From Paramecium tetraurelia (Eukaryota > Ciliophora > Oligohymenophorea > Peniculida > Parameciidae): DNA of 58,408 bases. Below the pieces are notes generated by a model that was not told where the DNA came from, made no database searches, and worked only from the letters and a program-made list of their open reading frames with translations. A program made the translations under genes and the position numbers. This document shows, piece after piece, positions 1-11,076 of this stretch (positions are counted from its first letter, which is position 1; each line of letters opens with the position of its first letter). Location of the stretch: positions 1-58,408 of the forward strand of contig NW_001799050.1 in the NCBI RefSeq assembly GCF_000165425.1, given 5' to 3'.

Positions 1-409
1 CACTCAAATATATTCAGAGATATAACAATCTTTAAAGAGCTTTGAAAAATAACATAGTTAATTGCATTAAAAAATTTACAACGATGAACAAATTTAGTTA
101 AAAAACCATGAAAGAATTAAAACATTAGAGATGACAAAAAATTAATTGGACTAATTTAATTAATAAATGAATCAATTTAAAGAGTAAGTGAAAAATCTAA
201 TAAAAAATGAATATTGCAATAATGAAACAACTAGAAATTTAATAAATAATAAGCTAAAAAATATGGATTAAAATATAAAGGAATAAAATGAACAGTTCGA
301 TAAGTTCACCTAATTTAATTAAGAAGATAAATGTGAAAATATAGATGAATAAATAAAATAATTGGAAGAATTTTAGGGAAAATTAAAGGAACTCAAAGGT
401 AAAGAAATA
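1..409 (+). repeat. Exact direct repeat, copy 1
   Basis: Bases 1-409 are identical, base for base, to 4058-4466. The match starts at the first base of the window, so the true repeat may extend further left. At 410 the two copies diverge abruptly although homology of the family continues at low identity. Confidence 0.93.
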
Positions 410-1552
410 GAATATCTCTACCAATTCGAGTTAATAATTAAAAATGTTGGATAAGAAAACAAAAGTTAATAAGAAAAAGAAATTCTTTTTTTGAATAATC
501 AATTATAAACTAGGCATAAAGAATATGCAAAGGCTCTGTAATAAATCAAATTTTCAAGTCAAAGTGTTGAATTATTTTAGTAAATGAATCAATAAACGGA
601 AAGTCTCCAAAAAGAATTGTAATATGAAATACTCATTTTGGATAAACTGTTAGAGAATTATAAAGGAAATATCCTGTTATCTGCAAAAACATAAAGAGAT
701 ATGTAAACAAAAAATTAGAAATAATCAGAAAAAATTTAAGATTTATTAAAGAAATTCTAGAAAAATTGCTTAAAAAATGGATAGAAATTAGAGAATATAA
801 TTACAAATGTATCCCAAAAAAAAGAATTTTACTTTTACCCTATGGATGATAAATTAATTAAGAATTGTGAATACTTAAAAATTTAAGAAGAGGAGTTATC
901 AATAGTATTAACTTCAATAAACTAAAAGATATTTACTTAATAATTAACCCCTTAATTATTAAATGAATTAAAAGAACATATTCTAAAAGTCTTTGCAGAT
1001 ATTGATGAGTTAATGAAGAAAATTCCAGAAAATAATGAAATAGAAGAGTTCAACAATCATTATATTAAAAATTTAGAATCCTATGAGAAAGTGTATGCTT
1101 TAATTAATTATATAAAATAATATCACTCAACAAGATATTAGGAAAGAATCAAAGAACATGCAAATTAATAAAAATTAAAACAATAAAATAATAAAGAAAG
1201 CGACTATTAAAAGTAATTCTATTCTAAATTAAACGTGGACTAAGAAGAAAACACAAAAAAAGAGAAAGAAGCATAAGATATATTATTAAGATATGAAAAT
1301 GTGTTATTTAAAAATTACAATATGATGACTATTGAAGCAATGCAGAAGGATAAAATTTAAATTGAAAAAACAACTGTTGAACTAGAAAATTATATTAAAT
1401 AAAAAGACTTAGTGAAATTTAGATCTAAATTGAAAGATTAAAGCAAAATAAAAGACATCATATAAAAGTATCAAATATTTGAGTTAATTTAACAAAAATT
1501 ATTTGAAGAAATATTGCAGAAATAAATTAATCAATCAGGATAATCATTATGA
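1..1552 (+). CDS. MPS1-like protein kinase, C-terminal coiled-coil part (5'-truncated by window edge)
   Basis: Open frame from base 2 to the TGA at 1550-1552, about 516 codons, no intron needed and no internal TGA. The product is a Q/K/E/N-rich coiled coil with almost no Gly or Pro. It lines up along its whole length with the C-terminal halves of the two intact kinases at 25596-29240 and 48272-51764; shared blocks include 'NLESYEKVYALINYI' and 'KLKDQ.KIKDII'. The kinase domain must lie upstream of the window. The last 20 or so residues differ from both full copies, so the tail has diverged. Seen: the open frame and the family match. Inferred: that the missing 5' part encodes a kinase domain. 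It could also be a surviving 3' fragment, since bases 1-409 are duplicated exactly at 4058-4466. Confidence 0.75.
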
Positions 1553-3296
1553 AGATTAATTGAATTTGATAAATCATACAATTTTATATAATTATTATTA
1601 TTATTATGAAGATCATCATTAAAAATTTCTAATATGTAATTGAATTAAACGCTCTTCAATAACAGTTTCGATTAAAACAGCAAAATATTTTGCAATATTC
1701 TGTCAAAATATAAATAATCAAAGATTTAATTAAAAAGAATTTGGATCTACATTATTAACGATCTTTAATGTTAGTATTTCAATCAAAGTTAATTATTAAA
1801 TTTCTGTATTTTTTTAATACTTTGGCATTTTGATATCTATGCTTATGATTTTGAGATTTCATCATTTCAACTTTGAGTTCCTGTATATGTATAAGAGTTT
1901 TCTTTCAAATTTCTTAATTTCAGTTTTCAGAAATCTGAGAGTGAATTAATAAAGAGTTGTTGAGTTGGTTGTAGTTTTTCTTACCAATTTTGTCGAATAT
2001 TTTATCAAATTAACTAAGATGGTTCTTAAGGTCAAATGAGTTAATACGATATTTTTTATTTAAGAATGATCTTTACAATGATTTTGGGGTGATGAGGGGG
2101 TTATACAAAGAAAACGGATTGCTATTTTTAATATGAATTACGCCATATGCTTTTAACAATTTCAAATGAAAATAGTTAATATACGAAAGGACATTAATCA
2201 AATTATTTGAAAAAATATTGATTAAATTTTAATGCACTATTTTATTCATTTTTAAACGAATTTTTTGGTTTCTTTGTATTTTGAAAGAGATTTAATACTT
2301 TAGAATTCATGGGAATATTTAGATGTAGAATAAGATGATGTGGTTATCTCCCTAATCATTATGTCTGATATTTGATCAGCATAAGATTATTTTTTCTTAC
2401 AATTCGCTAATCCAAATTGAGATCTTCAATTTTCATTTGATTCTTGTTATTTTATTAAAAGCATAATATTTTAAGATGGATAACAAAAATTATTCATTCT
2501 GTATTAATGATACTGCCTTAAGCTGAAGATTGATAAATTTGGAAAAGTAAATTAGGAAAACACAAGAAAATGTATAAAATTGAATGATAATAAGAAGTTT
2601 ACGAAAAACAGAGATATTAAATCATTAAATCAGATAGTGAGTAGGAATTAATTATCATGTTGCAAAATAGAAATAGAATAAGCTTTAATCATTATTTTTA
2701 TTTATTATTTATTTGGATAATATGGGGCTGTTATAAAAATCTGATTTTATCTCAAAAGATTTAGGAGAAAAGAAGGCAGCTACAAATTTAATTAAACTTA
2801 AATATAGATATCAATCTTATCAGAAATCCTTTAATTATTAGCAAGTTGAAAATATAGATTTACTCTTTTGGTTCCTTAAATTTGTTTAAAAAGCTCATGT
2901 ATTGATCTAGATAGATTTAGGGAGGCATTTATGATTTATTCTTGGGATTTTTTAAATATATTCCACAGTGTTGTTTATTGGATTCAGTTAGGAGTATATA
3001 ATTATAACCATTTCTTAGCTACACTTAATAGTTTCGCGCCCTATCTCGTTGGTGAATATCACTGTTATCATAGGGCAGTATAATATGTTTTAACTTATAA
3101 TGTTTGCATTAATACAAATTTTACAAAATAAACTAATAAAATAAATAACATAGGAAATTGAAAAAATTATTAACTACAACTTAATAAAGAAATTTCTTTA
3201 TCAGACAACTAAAATAGAAAGGAAATAAAAGAATTAGAACAATGAAAAATAATTAATGCTTAATTAAATAGAATACAAAATTAAAATATTTCATCG
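1553..3296. other. AT-rich region without a firm gene
   Basis: No frame here could be tied to a family. Two stretches look faintly coding: a minus-strand stretch around 1760-1900 ending at a TGA, and a plus-strand stretch around 2770-2930. Both are within the length expected by chance when TGA is the only stop. A short hairpin sits at 3038-3076. They may be relics of genes lost with the duplications on either side. Confidence 0.5.
3038..3076. other. Nested hairpin, function unknown
   Basis: GCCCTA at 3038-3043 pairs with TAGGGC at 3071-3076, and inside it GTGA (3052-3055) pairs with TCAC (3059-3062). The stretch is richer in GC than its surroundings. The arrangement recalls part of a tRNA but no anticodon arm, T arm or TTCRANNC box can be laid on it. 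It could be part of a small RNA or a chance fold. Confidence 0.3.
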
Positions 3297-3510
3297 ATGG
3301 TGTCATAATTGGCATGTCTCAAAGAACCTTCTCCTGAGCCTAACCCGATACCTGAGGGTCTGAGTTAGGTTTAGAGTAGACTTGGTGATGTTATAGAGAG
3401 CGATGGAAAAAAGGAGGGGAGAAAGAAAGTGAGGTATGAGCTTCTCCCAAACAACCCGGTTGGGCCTAGAAGTTCAGAGGAGGATGTTGAATTGTGTTAT
3501 AGCATATCTA
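3297..3510. other. GC-rich island: structured RNA gene or foreign DNA
   Basis: About 200 bases are close to half G+C in a window that is otherwise mostly A and T. Complementary segments suggest a fold: CCTAAC/GTTAGG around 3340-3370, and a longer stem near 3440-3475 where GAGCTTCT pairs with AGAAGTTC and CCCAA pairs with TTGGG. No long ciliate-type reading frame was found on either strand. I looked for SRP, RNase P, telomerase, U3 and 5S RNA signatures and found none convincing. Alternatives are an inserted foreign fragment or an assembly join, which the exact repeat next door makes more likely. Confidence 0.45.
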
Positions 3511-3639
3511 AACTACTAATAAGATTTTCATTGATGAACTAACTGAAAATAAAACTAATCACTGAAATTATTTCACCAGATAGAAAAAATCAGAATTGTT
3601 TCCGCATATTAAAAAATGTATTTTTAAGGGAAGAGAAAA

Positions 3640-5300
3640 TTCAAGACGCTATTAATTATCATTAACAAATAACATAAGTGGTTTAAACTGTAGAATTTTA
3701 GGAGAAAAGAATTTAGAAAGATGAAGCTTTACAATAATAAATTGTTACATATTAATCATATAATAGCAAGTTAGAGGAAATTTTATAGGCTTAAAATAGA
3801 CTCAAAACTCATATTGAAGAGGCAAATAAAAGTATTTAATAAACAGATAAGCAATTTTTGGATAAACATCAGTCTTAAATTCAAGAATTAAATGATAAAT
3901 TAAATGATTACTAGGAAAAATATCAGTATTTCTCAACAAATTAAAAATATTCAATTTAAATCACTTAAGTAATTAATCAGATAGGACAAGCATTTTGTTA
4001 TTTAAATAATTTAAAATAATTAATATCTTAAAGGACATTGCCAGCTTATTAACAATACACTCAAATATATTCAGAGATATAACAATCTTTAAAGAGCTTT
4101 GAAAAATAACATAGTTAATTGCATTAAAAAATTTACAACGATGAACAAATTTAGTTAAAAAACCATGAAAGAATTAAAACATTAGAGATGACAAAAAATT
4201 AATTGGACTAATTTAATTAATAAATGAATCAATTTAAAGAGTAAGTGAAAAATCTAATAAAAAATGAATATTGCAATAATGAAACAACTAGAAATTTAAT
4301 AAATAATAAGCTAAAAAATATGGATTAAAATATAAAGGAATAAAATGAACAGTTCGATAAGTTCACCTAATTTAATTAAGAAGATAAATGTGAAAATATA
4401 GATGAATAAATAAAATAATTGGAAGAATTTTAGGGAAAATTAAAGGAACTCAAAGGTAAAGAAATATAAAGATAAACTAATTAGAGCTAATAATTAAAAA
4501 ATAAAGAAATTCTTACTTTAAATAATCAATTATGAAATAGGTTTGGAGAATATATGTCGACCCTATAATCAATTTAATTTAAATTTCAAAGTATAGAATT
4601 TTATTAGTAATTGAATCAATAAAAGAAAAATCCCAGAAAAGAATTAAAAATGAATCAAGCGTTTTGGATTGATATGAAAAAGACTTCAAATACAAAATGC
4701 ACTGTTATTTGAGTAAATGTAAAAATCGATTTTAGCAAAAAAAGGGCAATAATAAGAATTAATTTACTAGTTGTTCAAAAAATTGCAGTAAATCAATCTT
4801 TTTAAAGGAAAAAAGTGATTAGAAATAGATAAGAGAGTATTTCAAAATATTCAGAAAGTAATTTCTACGAAATGGATGATAACTTAATTAAGAATTTTAA
4901 AAAATAAAATTCCAAAGAAGAAATGTTATCTATTGAAATAAATTCCATAATTAAAAAATCACCCAATTAAGAATTATTCATTAAAAATTCAATGAATTCT
5001 GAGAGCATATTAACAAGTACTTAATTTATATTGATTAATAAATGAACAAATTCCATAATTTGATGAAATTTCAGAATTCAACAAAGTGTATAATAATAAA
5101 ATGTAAAATTATATGAGAAAATATAAGCTTTAATTACCTATATTAAATAATATCACTTAACAAGGTATTATGAAAGAATTAAAGAAAATGCAAATTAATA
5201 GAAGAAAAAACAATAGAATAGCAAAGAAAGGATTAAGAAGAAAATGCAAAAAAAGAGACAGAAGTTAATTTTTTATATTTACATTTTAATAATTACAATT
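3640..5300 (+). pseudogene. Decayed copy of the MPS1-like kinase coiled-coil region
   Basis: From about 3640 the sequence follows the coiled-coil part of the kinase at 48272-51764 (compare 3660-3800 with 49800-49950) and continues to about 5300. The frame is open through the segment identical to 1-409 but then meets TGA at 4533-4535; beyond that, homology continues with indels and shifted frames and fades before the end of the coding region. No kinase domain is present upstream; the sequence before it is the GC-rich island. This is a 5'-truncated, broken copy that has probably been partly overwritten by gene conversion from the copy at the window start. Confidence 0.8.
4058..4466 (+). repeat. 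Exact direct repeat, copy 2
   Basis: 409 bases identical to 1-409, inside the decayed kinase copy. Just after its end, copy 1 continues in an open frame whereas copy 2 degenerates and hits TGA within 70 bases. Confidence 0.93.
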
Positions 5301-5410
5301 ATTATTTATTTCAGATATAATTAACATCTCTTTGTTGTGATCCTTTTAATTTCTATGCCAATTATTTAACTCTTTAATATTAGACTATTGGACATAAATT
5401 TTTAGTTATA

Positions 5411-6069
5411 TCATTCTACGATTATAAATTAATGTAATACTAGTTTAAAAGCTGGTTTGGGCAATGGCCTATGCTCTTCATCACTCAATAAAGAATAAAC
5501 TTCACTTATCAATTTTTCTAATTCTATTTTCTTTTCTTCACTCTTTTAATTATTAATTTATTTAAATTATAGGGCTTCCATGGGCTTCTCCTATTACTCT
5601 ATTCTTTATTTTTATAATTATATTTATGATTCAGAGTTGTGTTTCTTTTTTTTTTTTAATAAGTCTTGGATTTTTATAAATTGCTTTTACTCCATAGATA
5701 AGTTATTAAAGCTATAAAACATATAGTTTCTACTATGCTTAGTATTTAAGTATTCAGGATTTTGAATGTAATTCTAACATCATTTTAACATTTACATCTA
5801 AAATTTGAGTTTGCTTTGATAATCTTATTTAGAGCACTCTAATATTTAATTGATTGCATTCTTTTGATAATTATCTAATTTTTTTGTTAATCTATATATT
5901 TTTAATTAATTCTTACTTGAATAAAGCATAACAACTCTTTATCATTCAAATATTAAGAGATTATTAAAATCAGATTCCCAACATCTAGAACCTTCTCTGG
6001 GTTTGCTAATGGCGGTTCAAAATTTCCATATGCAATCTGATTGAAATATTTTTTTATTAAAGAGTTCAT
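5411..6069 (-). CDS. Hypothetical lysine/glutamine-rich protein
   Basis: Minus-strand gene of 203 codons with ATG at 6069-6067 and TGA at 5413-5411. Two introns are required and fit the Paramecium pattern: 5892-5916 (25 nt, GTAAGA...TATAG) and 5774-5795 (22 nt, GTAAAT...GTTAG); the spliced length is an exact multiple of three. The N-terminal third is mixed hydrophobic and helical ('LILIISQYLNDKELLCF'), the middle is basic, and the C-terminal part is rich in Lys, Glu and Gln and probably forms a coiled coil. No family was recognised. Its 3' end faces the decayed kinase copy. Splicing and frame are seen directly; the function is unknown. Confidence 0.7.
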
Positions 6070-6345
6070 TAAAAAATTATAATTGAAAATATTTTGTATT
6101 CCAATAATGGTTTTACCTCAAAGAATTTATAAATTTTCAATTTCAAGACATTGAGATTAATTGATCACTATTATTAGAGATAGGAGAGTAATTCAAATAG
6201 TTGATAAGATCGTTTAAGCAAATTATTTTATATGAATTAATTTAGAATTATGTTGTGCTGTAAATAATAACAATTATTATATTTTATAAATACTATATTA
6301 ATAGATAAACAAATTTAAAAACATAAAACAATAAATTAATTATAA

Positions 6346-8657
6346 TCATCTTTTCTTTAGGTATTTCATTTGCAGTTTTTTAACTTCTTCATCTGAATCG
6401 GAATCCTCATAGTCTTTTAAATTAAATTTAATCTTAGGCATAGCTTTAGTCCCAGCACTCTATTCTAATTGATTATTGGACATCATATTCTCTCTAAGGT
6501 CATTAAATTAAATCATACTTGTTATATGATTTCTGTATAGATGAAATTAAAATTGATTATTTATTTGTTGAGGATTGCTAATACTATTAGGATTTCTTTT
6601 GGGATTATTATAATAATTGTAACTATTGTTATTACTATAAGAATTAGTTCTATTGTTACAATTATTGTTGTTATTATTATTGTTATAATTATTAAGTAAA
6701 TTAATCAATTCTAACATATTTATTTGGACTTTCTTATTAAAATGTATTATTGGTCAAATAGTTAAATTAAGAAACATCATTTTGTTGATTGAATGTTGGG
6801 GATTGAATCTATAAAAAGGTATTTGTTTCTAATTTTGAATTCTATAGAGAAAAAGGAGATAAAGATTAAGAATGATTTTAATGATTTTCATGTTGAGTAT
6901 TTCCATTGATATCCTTAAATCATGGCTTAGTTTCTTTTAATTTATCTCTTAATGTCACTATCTTTCATAGATATAATTAAATCGCCTAAAGATTGTTTTT
7001 TATTAGTTGAAATTTTGAATTGATGAGAAGTATCAGAGTTATTTGAATTATTTTATGAGATTAATTTATTAATAGAATTCCTAGTTGAATTTTACATCGA
7101 TTCTATCTTGTCACATAATATTTATTAAGCTATCTCTTCTATTTCTTATTCTTTTTTTTTAGATTGAGTTTTCAATTTCAATTATTCACTTAAGAAATCT
7201 ATCTTCTATACTGGCAAACCAATTCTTTTATTTGATGGATGAAATGTCTATTCATTTCTCGGAGGACTCATGGGTTATTGCACATTTGGTTATTGCATCT
7301 AAATAATACTTTAATCATACTTAATGAAGTAGAGCTCTTTATAAATCTATAATTTGTGTTTGCATTAATTTTAACTATTCTGATTACATGATAACTAATT
7401 TTTCTGTTAAATGCTAATTTTAAGGGAAATTTGCAGATTAATAACTTTAATTGGAGTCTAAAGGTTAAGGGACTGGTGGCTGTTTAACTGTGCTTTCCTA
7501 TTAAAATGATTATTCAATAGTTTGAATAGGTTCTGCAGATCGAATTTCCTGTTTATTAATATTTTAAGTCTTATTTGGATTCTGATTGGTATTGCAGATA
7601 GGATTATATAAATCTGCCATTTTTTCAATTTATTTAAATGGTTAAGCAGATGCTAGATCAATTTAATGATGATCTAGATTAAGTATTCTCTCTTAAGATC
7701 TTACAATTTTATATTGAGGGTCTTCTTGAATGCTAACTTCAAAGAACTATGGAGATTGATTCTTTTGGAATTGAATGAATAAAAATTAATCATATTAATC
7801 TTTACAAATTCTTCGGGTGATGTATGGACTACAAATATATTCTGTTAACATTGTCCATATGTATTATCTATTATTTAATGGTTCATCATATGGATCATTT
7901 GAATATAACCAAGTACCTATTAATGGCAATTAAAAGATAAGAGGATCTTGAATCATCAAAGGAAAGATTCGGTTAGATTGATCAAGAGAGAGAAATCCAA
8001 ATTTGTATTGAACCTTTTCTTTCTTTTAACTTGATCTCGATTTTGTAATCATTTTAGTTAGTGGAGTTTCTACAAATTTGTTAGTGTGTCTTATTTCTTA
8101 TAATCTAAATTTGACAGATGGATAATGCAAAAAAGTAGTTATTTGATTACATTTTTAAAAGTACAAAGCAAATCTAAATAAATTCAAATAGAGCAGATCA
8201 ATATTAATTGTATTATATGAGCAGGCTTTTTCATTAATAAATTGAGCAAGGGAGTCAGCATTCCAATTCGAATTAGCAACTGCAAAGTTTAATAAGATGG
8301 GATACATGTTATCGTTTTCCAATTTCCTAATTAATAATGAATGTTTCTTTACTCTTTATAAGTTTCTTCTATGTCATAAGAAATAATATCAATTGAGATT
8401 GTATTATCAAATTCAAAAGAGTTCGTTAACCCATAGGCTTGTTTGAATTGCTGATGATACTTAATTTTATGTTGCAGTTTATCATTAACAAAGATGGATG
8501 GTAAGAATTCTTCACTCTTCAATTCGATTTGAATGGATTTCAATTGATACTTGGTGATGAAATTATAGAATGAGGGTTGATAGGGAATGAAAGTAAAGAG
8601 TTGATTAAAGCTTTTGACATCTTATTCTAAATATTCAACAAGGTCTTAGGTTTGCAT
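6346..8657 (-). CDS. STIL/Ana2/SAS-5-like centriole assembly protein
   Basis: About 745 codons from ATG 8657-8655 to TGA 6348-6346. Introns: 8327-8352 (26 nt), 7299-7320 (22 nt), 6494-6518 (25 nt). Around residues 205-290 it resembles the conserved N-terminal region of human STIL: 'YKFGFLSLDQS' against YKYGYLTMDET, 'LPLIGTWL' against LPLVGIWL, followed by an 'ICSPYITRRI' block matching the RYIFNSSVQERV region. Near residues 410-436 a short coiled coil ('EQLKLMQTQIIDLQ') resembles the STIL segment QLRLLQAQIQRLL that binds PLK4. A glutamine-rich stretch precedes an acidic 'SDSDEE' tail, recalling the STIL C terminus. STIL recruits SAS-6 for cartwheel assembly in new centrioles; a role at ciliate basal bodies is inferred. 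One base too many near 6913-6914 breaks the frame; removing it restores a continuous protein. The comparison is from memory. Confidence 0.75.
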
Positions 8658-8870
8658 TTTGAATTTAAATATAACAAATTAATTAATATATCTGAATATA
8701 TATTAATAAGAGAGTAATAAAAGTAATATAATATAAATGCAAGTACTATATCAAATGAATTGTGTAAGGAAACACATTTTGAAAAGCAAAACATATTATT
8801 TGTAAGTCCTTGAAGATTCAATGATTTTGAGTGAAGTAAGTCTACTGAATATATAATATAGCATAAAAAC

Positions 8871-10386
8871 ATGTTGAATCCCAAGTATATAATCCAATTT
8901 AATTTTGAAACAAGAGTAATGTGGAAGGTTTCAGAATAAGATGAATTATGTTCATTTGGAATCTACTATGTGAATCGAATTAAATGGTTCGACTCTGATC
9001 ATAATTCTCTCAATCTCTTGAAAATTCACCTGTCTCCTAAAGTCTTTTTTGGAAATATTTCTATATTTTACGATTCTGGTTCCATTATTGGATCAGGAGC
9101 ATCATCAAAAGTGAAATATAAAAATTTAAATTAGGTTTGTCTGGTTAAAGTAAAGAAGAGTATTCTTGAATATGCAGCCAAATGCATTTCGAAAAAGTAT
9201 CTCTTACAAAAAAAGTCAAATGACCGCATGGTATAAATTTTCTTATTTATTATTAGAATAGATTATAATAAGAAATTTAAATCTTACAGAAGATTGATCA
9301 TCCATATTTCGTAAAGCTACATGAGATCTACCAAGGAGAGAACTCTTACTATTTGGTGACGGATTACTTGTCAGGGGATACACTTTATAATTACATTAAA
9401 ACATTTCCAGACGATTAGATACCATCTCATTAGATCAGGGAAGCTATCAAAGTTTGCTTATATTTCTATTTTAGATTATATTGACAGCATTAAAATATTT
9501 GGAAATTAACAATATTATCCATAGAGATATCAAATTAGAAAATATCTTATTATAAAAATAAAATGATATTACTTCATTAAAGATAATTGATTTTGGCTTG
9601 GCAATTTATGCATAACCTTAATAGAAAATTAGTATTTGTGGCACTCCTGGATACATTGCCCCTGAAATACTCAAAAATTCCAACGCAGATGAATATTTTA
9701 CTCATAAATGTGACATTTTCAGCGCAGGAGTCATCTTTTATAAATTGTAAGATTAATCATAACCATAATCCTAGATTGACAAAGAAAACATTGTTTCGAG
9801 CTCAAAACACAATGGAAATTATGGAACAGAATAAATTATGTTTAGTCAATTATTAAGATATTGAATATAAGTTATAAAAGGAGGCAGTTAGTTTGTTAAA
9901 ATCAATGTTGGATCCGAATCCTAGAACTAGATATTCAGCAGCATAATGTCTTGAACATCCTTACTTTAGTTGTAAACTTGAGAATATTAATATTTTATAA
10001 GAGATCTTAGATAAAGCTACAGGATTTTCTGGTCTCTCATAAATTAGTATAATATATTATTATCTTTTATAGAAGAATAAAAGGATACTCATTCAATTGG
10101 AATAGAGTCTCAAGCTGCATAAGTTAAAAGATGCAATCCTACATCCTATAAGATAAGAACAGAATAAAGAAAAAGAACTAAAAGCCCTAGAAAATATGCG
10201 GAATTTCAATTTTATTGTCCGTCCTTTTGTTAAATGAACTCATTCGAAAGTTTAAGTAGCAAAGGATCTTCTTCCTATTCTAATAAAGTTTCAAGGATTG
10301 AAAATTTAATTAATGATAAATTAGATTCGGTGATTGAAGAAGATGATAAATTTCAATAAAATATTAAGTAAGTATGTTCAAATTGA
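8871..10386 (+). CDS. Serine/threonine protein kinase
   Basis: 470 codons after removing introns 9231-9256 (26 nt), 9452-9474 (23 nt), 9747-9774 (28 nt) and 10047-10072 (26 nt). The first ~75 residues resemble the PH-like leader of many Paramecium kinases. The kinase domain is complete: glycine loop 'GSGASSKV', Lys in 'YAAKCISKK', catalytic 'HRDIKLENILL', 'IDFGLA', and 'GTPGYIAPEIL' in the activation segment, then 'LDPNPRTRYSAAQCLEHPYF'. The C-terminal ~100 residues are basic and serine-rich. It looks like the CaMK/AGC-type kinases that are greatly expanded in Paramecium. I chose the ATG at 8871; one at 8919 is in frame and possible. It is divergently oriented from the STIL-like gene, with about 210 bases between the start codons. 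Confidence 0.9.
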
Positions 10387-10509
10387 GTAAATTTACTGAA
10401 TTAATTATGTTTATAAGTTTTATTCCCATTTAATTAACATTTTATTAAGCCTTCATTAATATTTTAATTCATAAATAATTAAATTTTCAATTAATATATA
10501 TATAATTTG

Positions 10510-10893
10510 ATGAATGATAACAATTTAGACACGTAATAATAATAAACAAGAAGTGGATAAACATAAGGAACATATCAAACAATTAAATCAAATAATATTG
10601 AATTACATATAAATACAAATACTCTTATTCAATAGGAAAGTCCATATCCAAAGGTTCCTTAAACGAGGAAATCAGAAAAACTATTCTGTTCCAAATGCAA
10701 TGCTCCTGTAGATTCAGATATTTCCTATGAAATGGGTAAAGGAAGCTATGTAATAATTTTTATTTTACTTGCACTCATAATAACCTGTTTTTTTGCATTT
10801 ATTCCTTGTCTTTTGAATAATTGTAAAGATGTGCAACATCGATGTTCCAAATGTACTAAATTATTAGGCACTAAATAATTTTTGTTTGGATGA
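10510..10893 (+). CDS. LITAF (SIMPLE)-domain membrane protein
   Basis: A 127-residue intronless gene. A Gln/Asn/Thr-rich N-terminal half is followed by a typical LITAF domain: 'CSKCNAPV' (first CxxC), a hydrophobic segment of about 20 residues ('VIIFILLALIITCFFAF'), then 'HRCSKC' (HxCxxC). LITAF proteins bind zinc through the paired cysteine motifs and insert a hydrophobic anchor into the cytosolic face of endosome and lysosome membranes, where they act in trafficking. The domain sits at the C terminus as usual. It starts 120 bases after the kinase stop on the same strand. Confidence 0.9.
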
Positions 10894-11076
10894 AAATCAA
10901 TTCAATTTTTCTACTTTTAAAATAAAATGATATGTGATAATTAAAATCTGCATTTTATTCAAATTAGATTTATTTCATAAAGTATTTAAATGAGATCATT
11001 TGGTTAATTTTTCACTTTAATCTCTTTTGGATTGCAGATATGAGTTAGGAAATAAATTAATAACGAAATAATAAAA

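Noticed and set aside
1..60. Telomeric repeats at the window ends
   Set aside because: Neither end shows C4A2/C3A3 or G4T2/G3T3 repeats.
3038..3076. tRNA gene at the hairpin
   Set aside because: The outer stem could pass for an acceptor, but there is no anticodon arm, no T arm consensus and no room for 70+ bases.
3297..3510. Telomerase RNA, SRP RNA, RNase P or 5S RNA in the GC-rich island
   Set aside because: CCCAAAC near 3450 and TGTCAT near 3300 raised telomerase RNA, but no template (CAACCCCAA-like) with the upstream element was found; conserved SRP, RNase P and 5S boxes are also missing.
6600..6710. TTATTG-type simple repeat as a microsatellite
   Set aside because: It is the coding run of glutamine codons (CAA/TAA/TAG) in the STIL-like protein.
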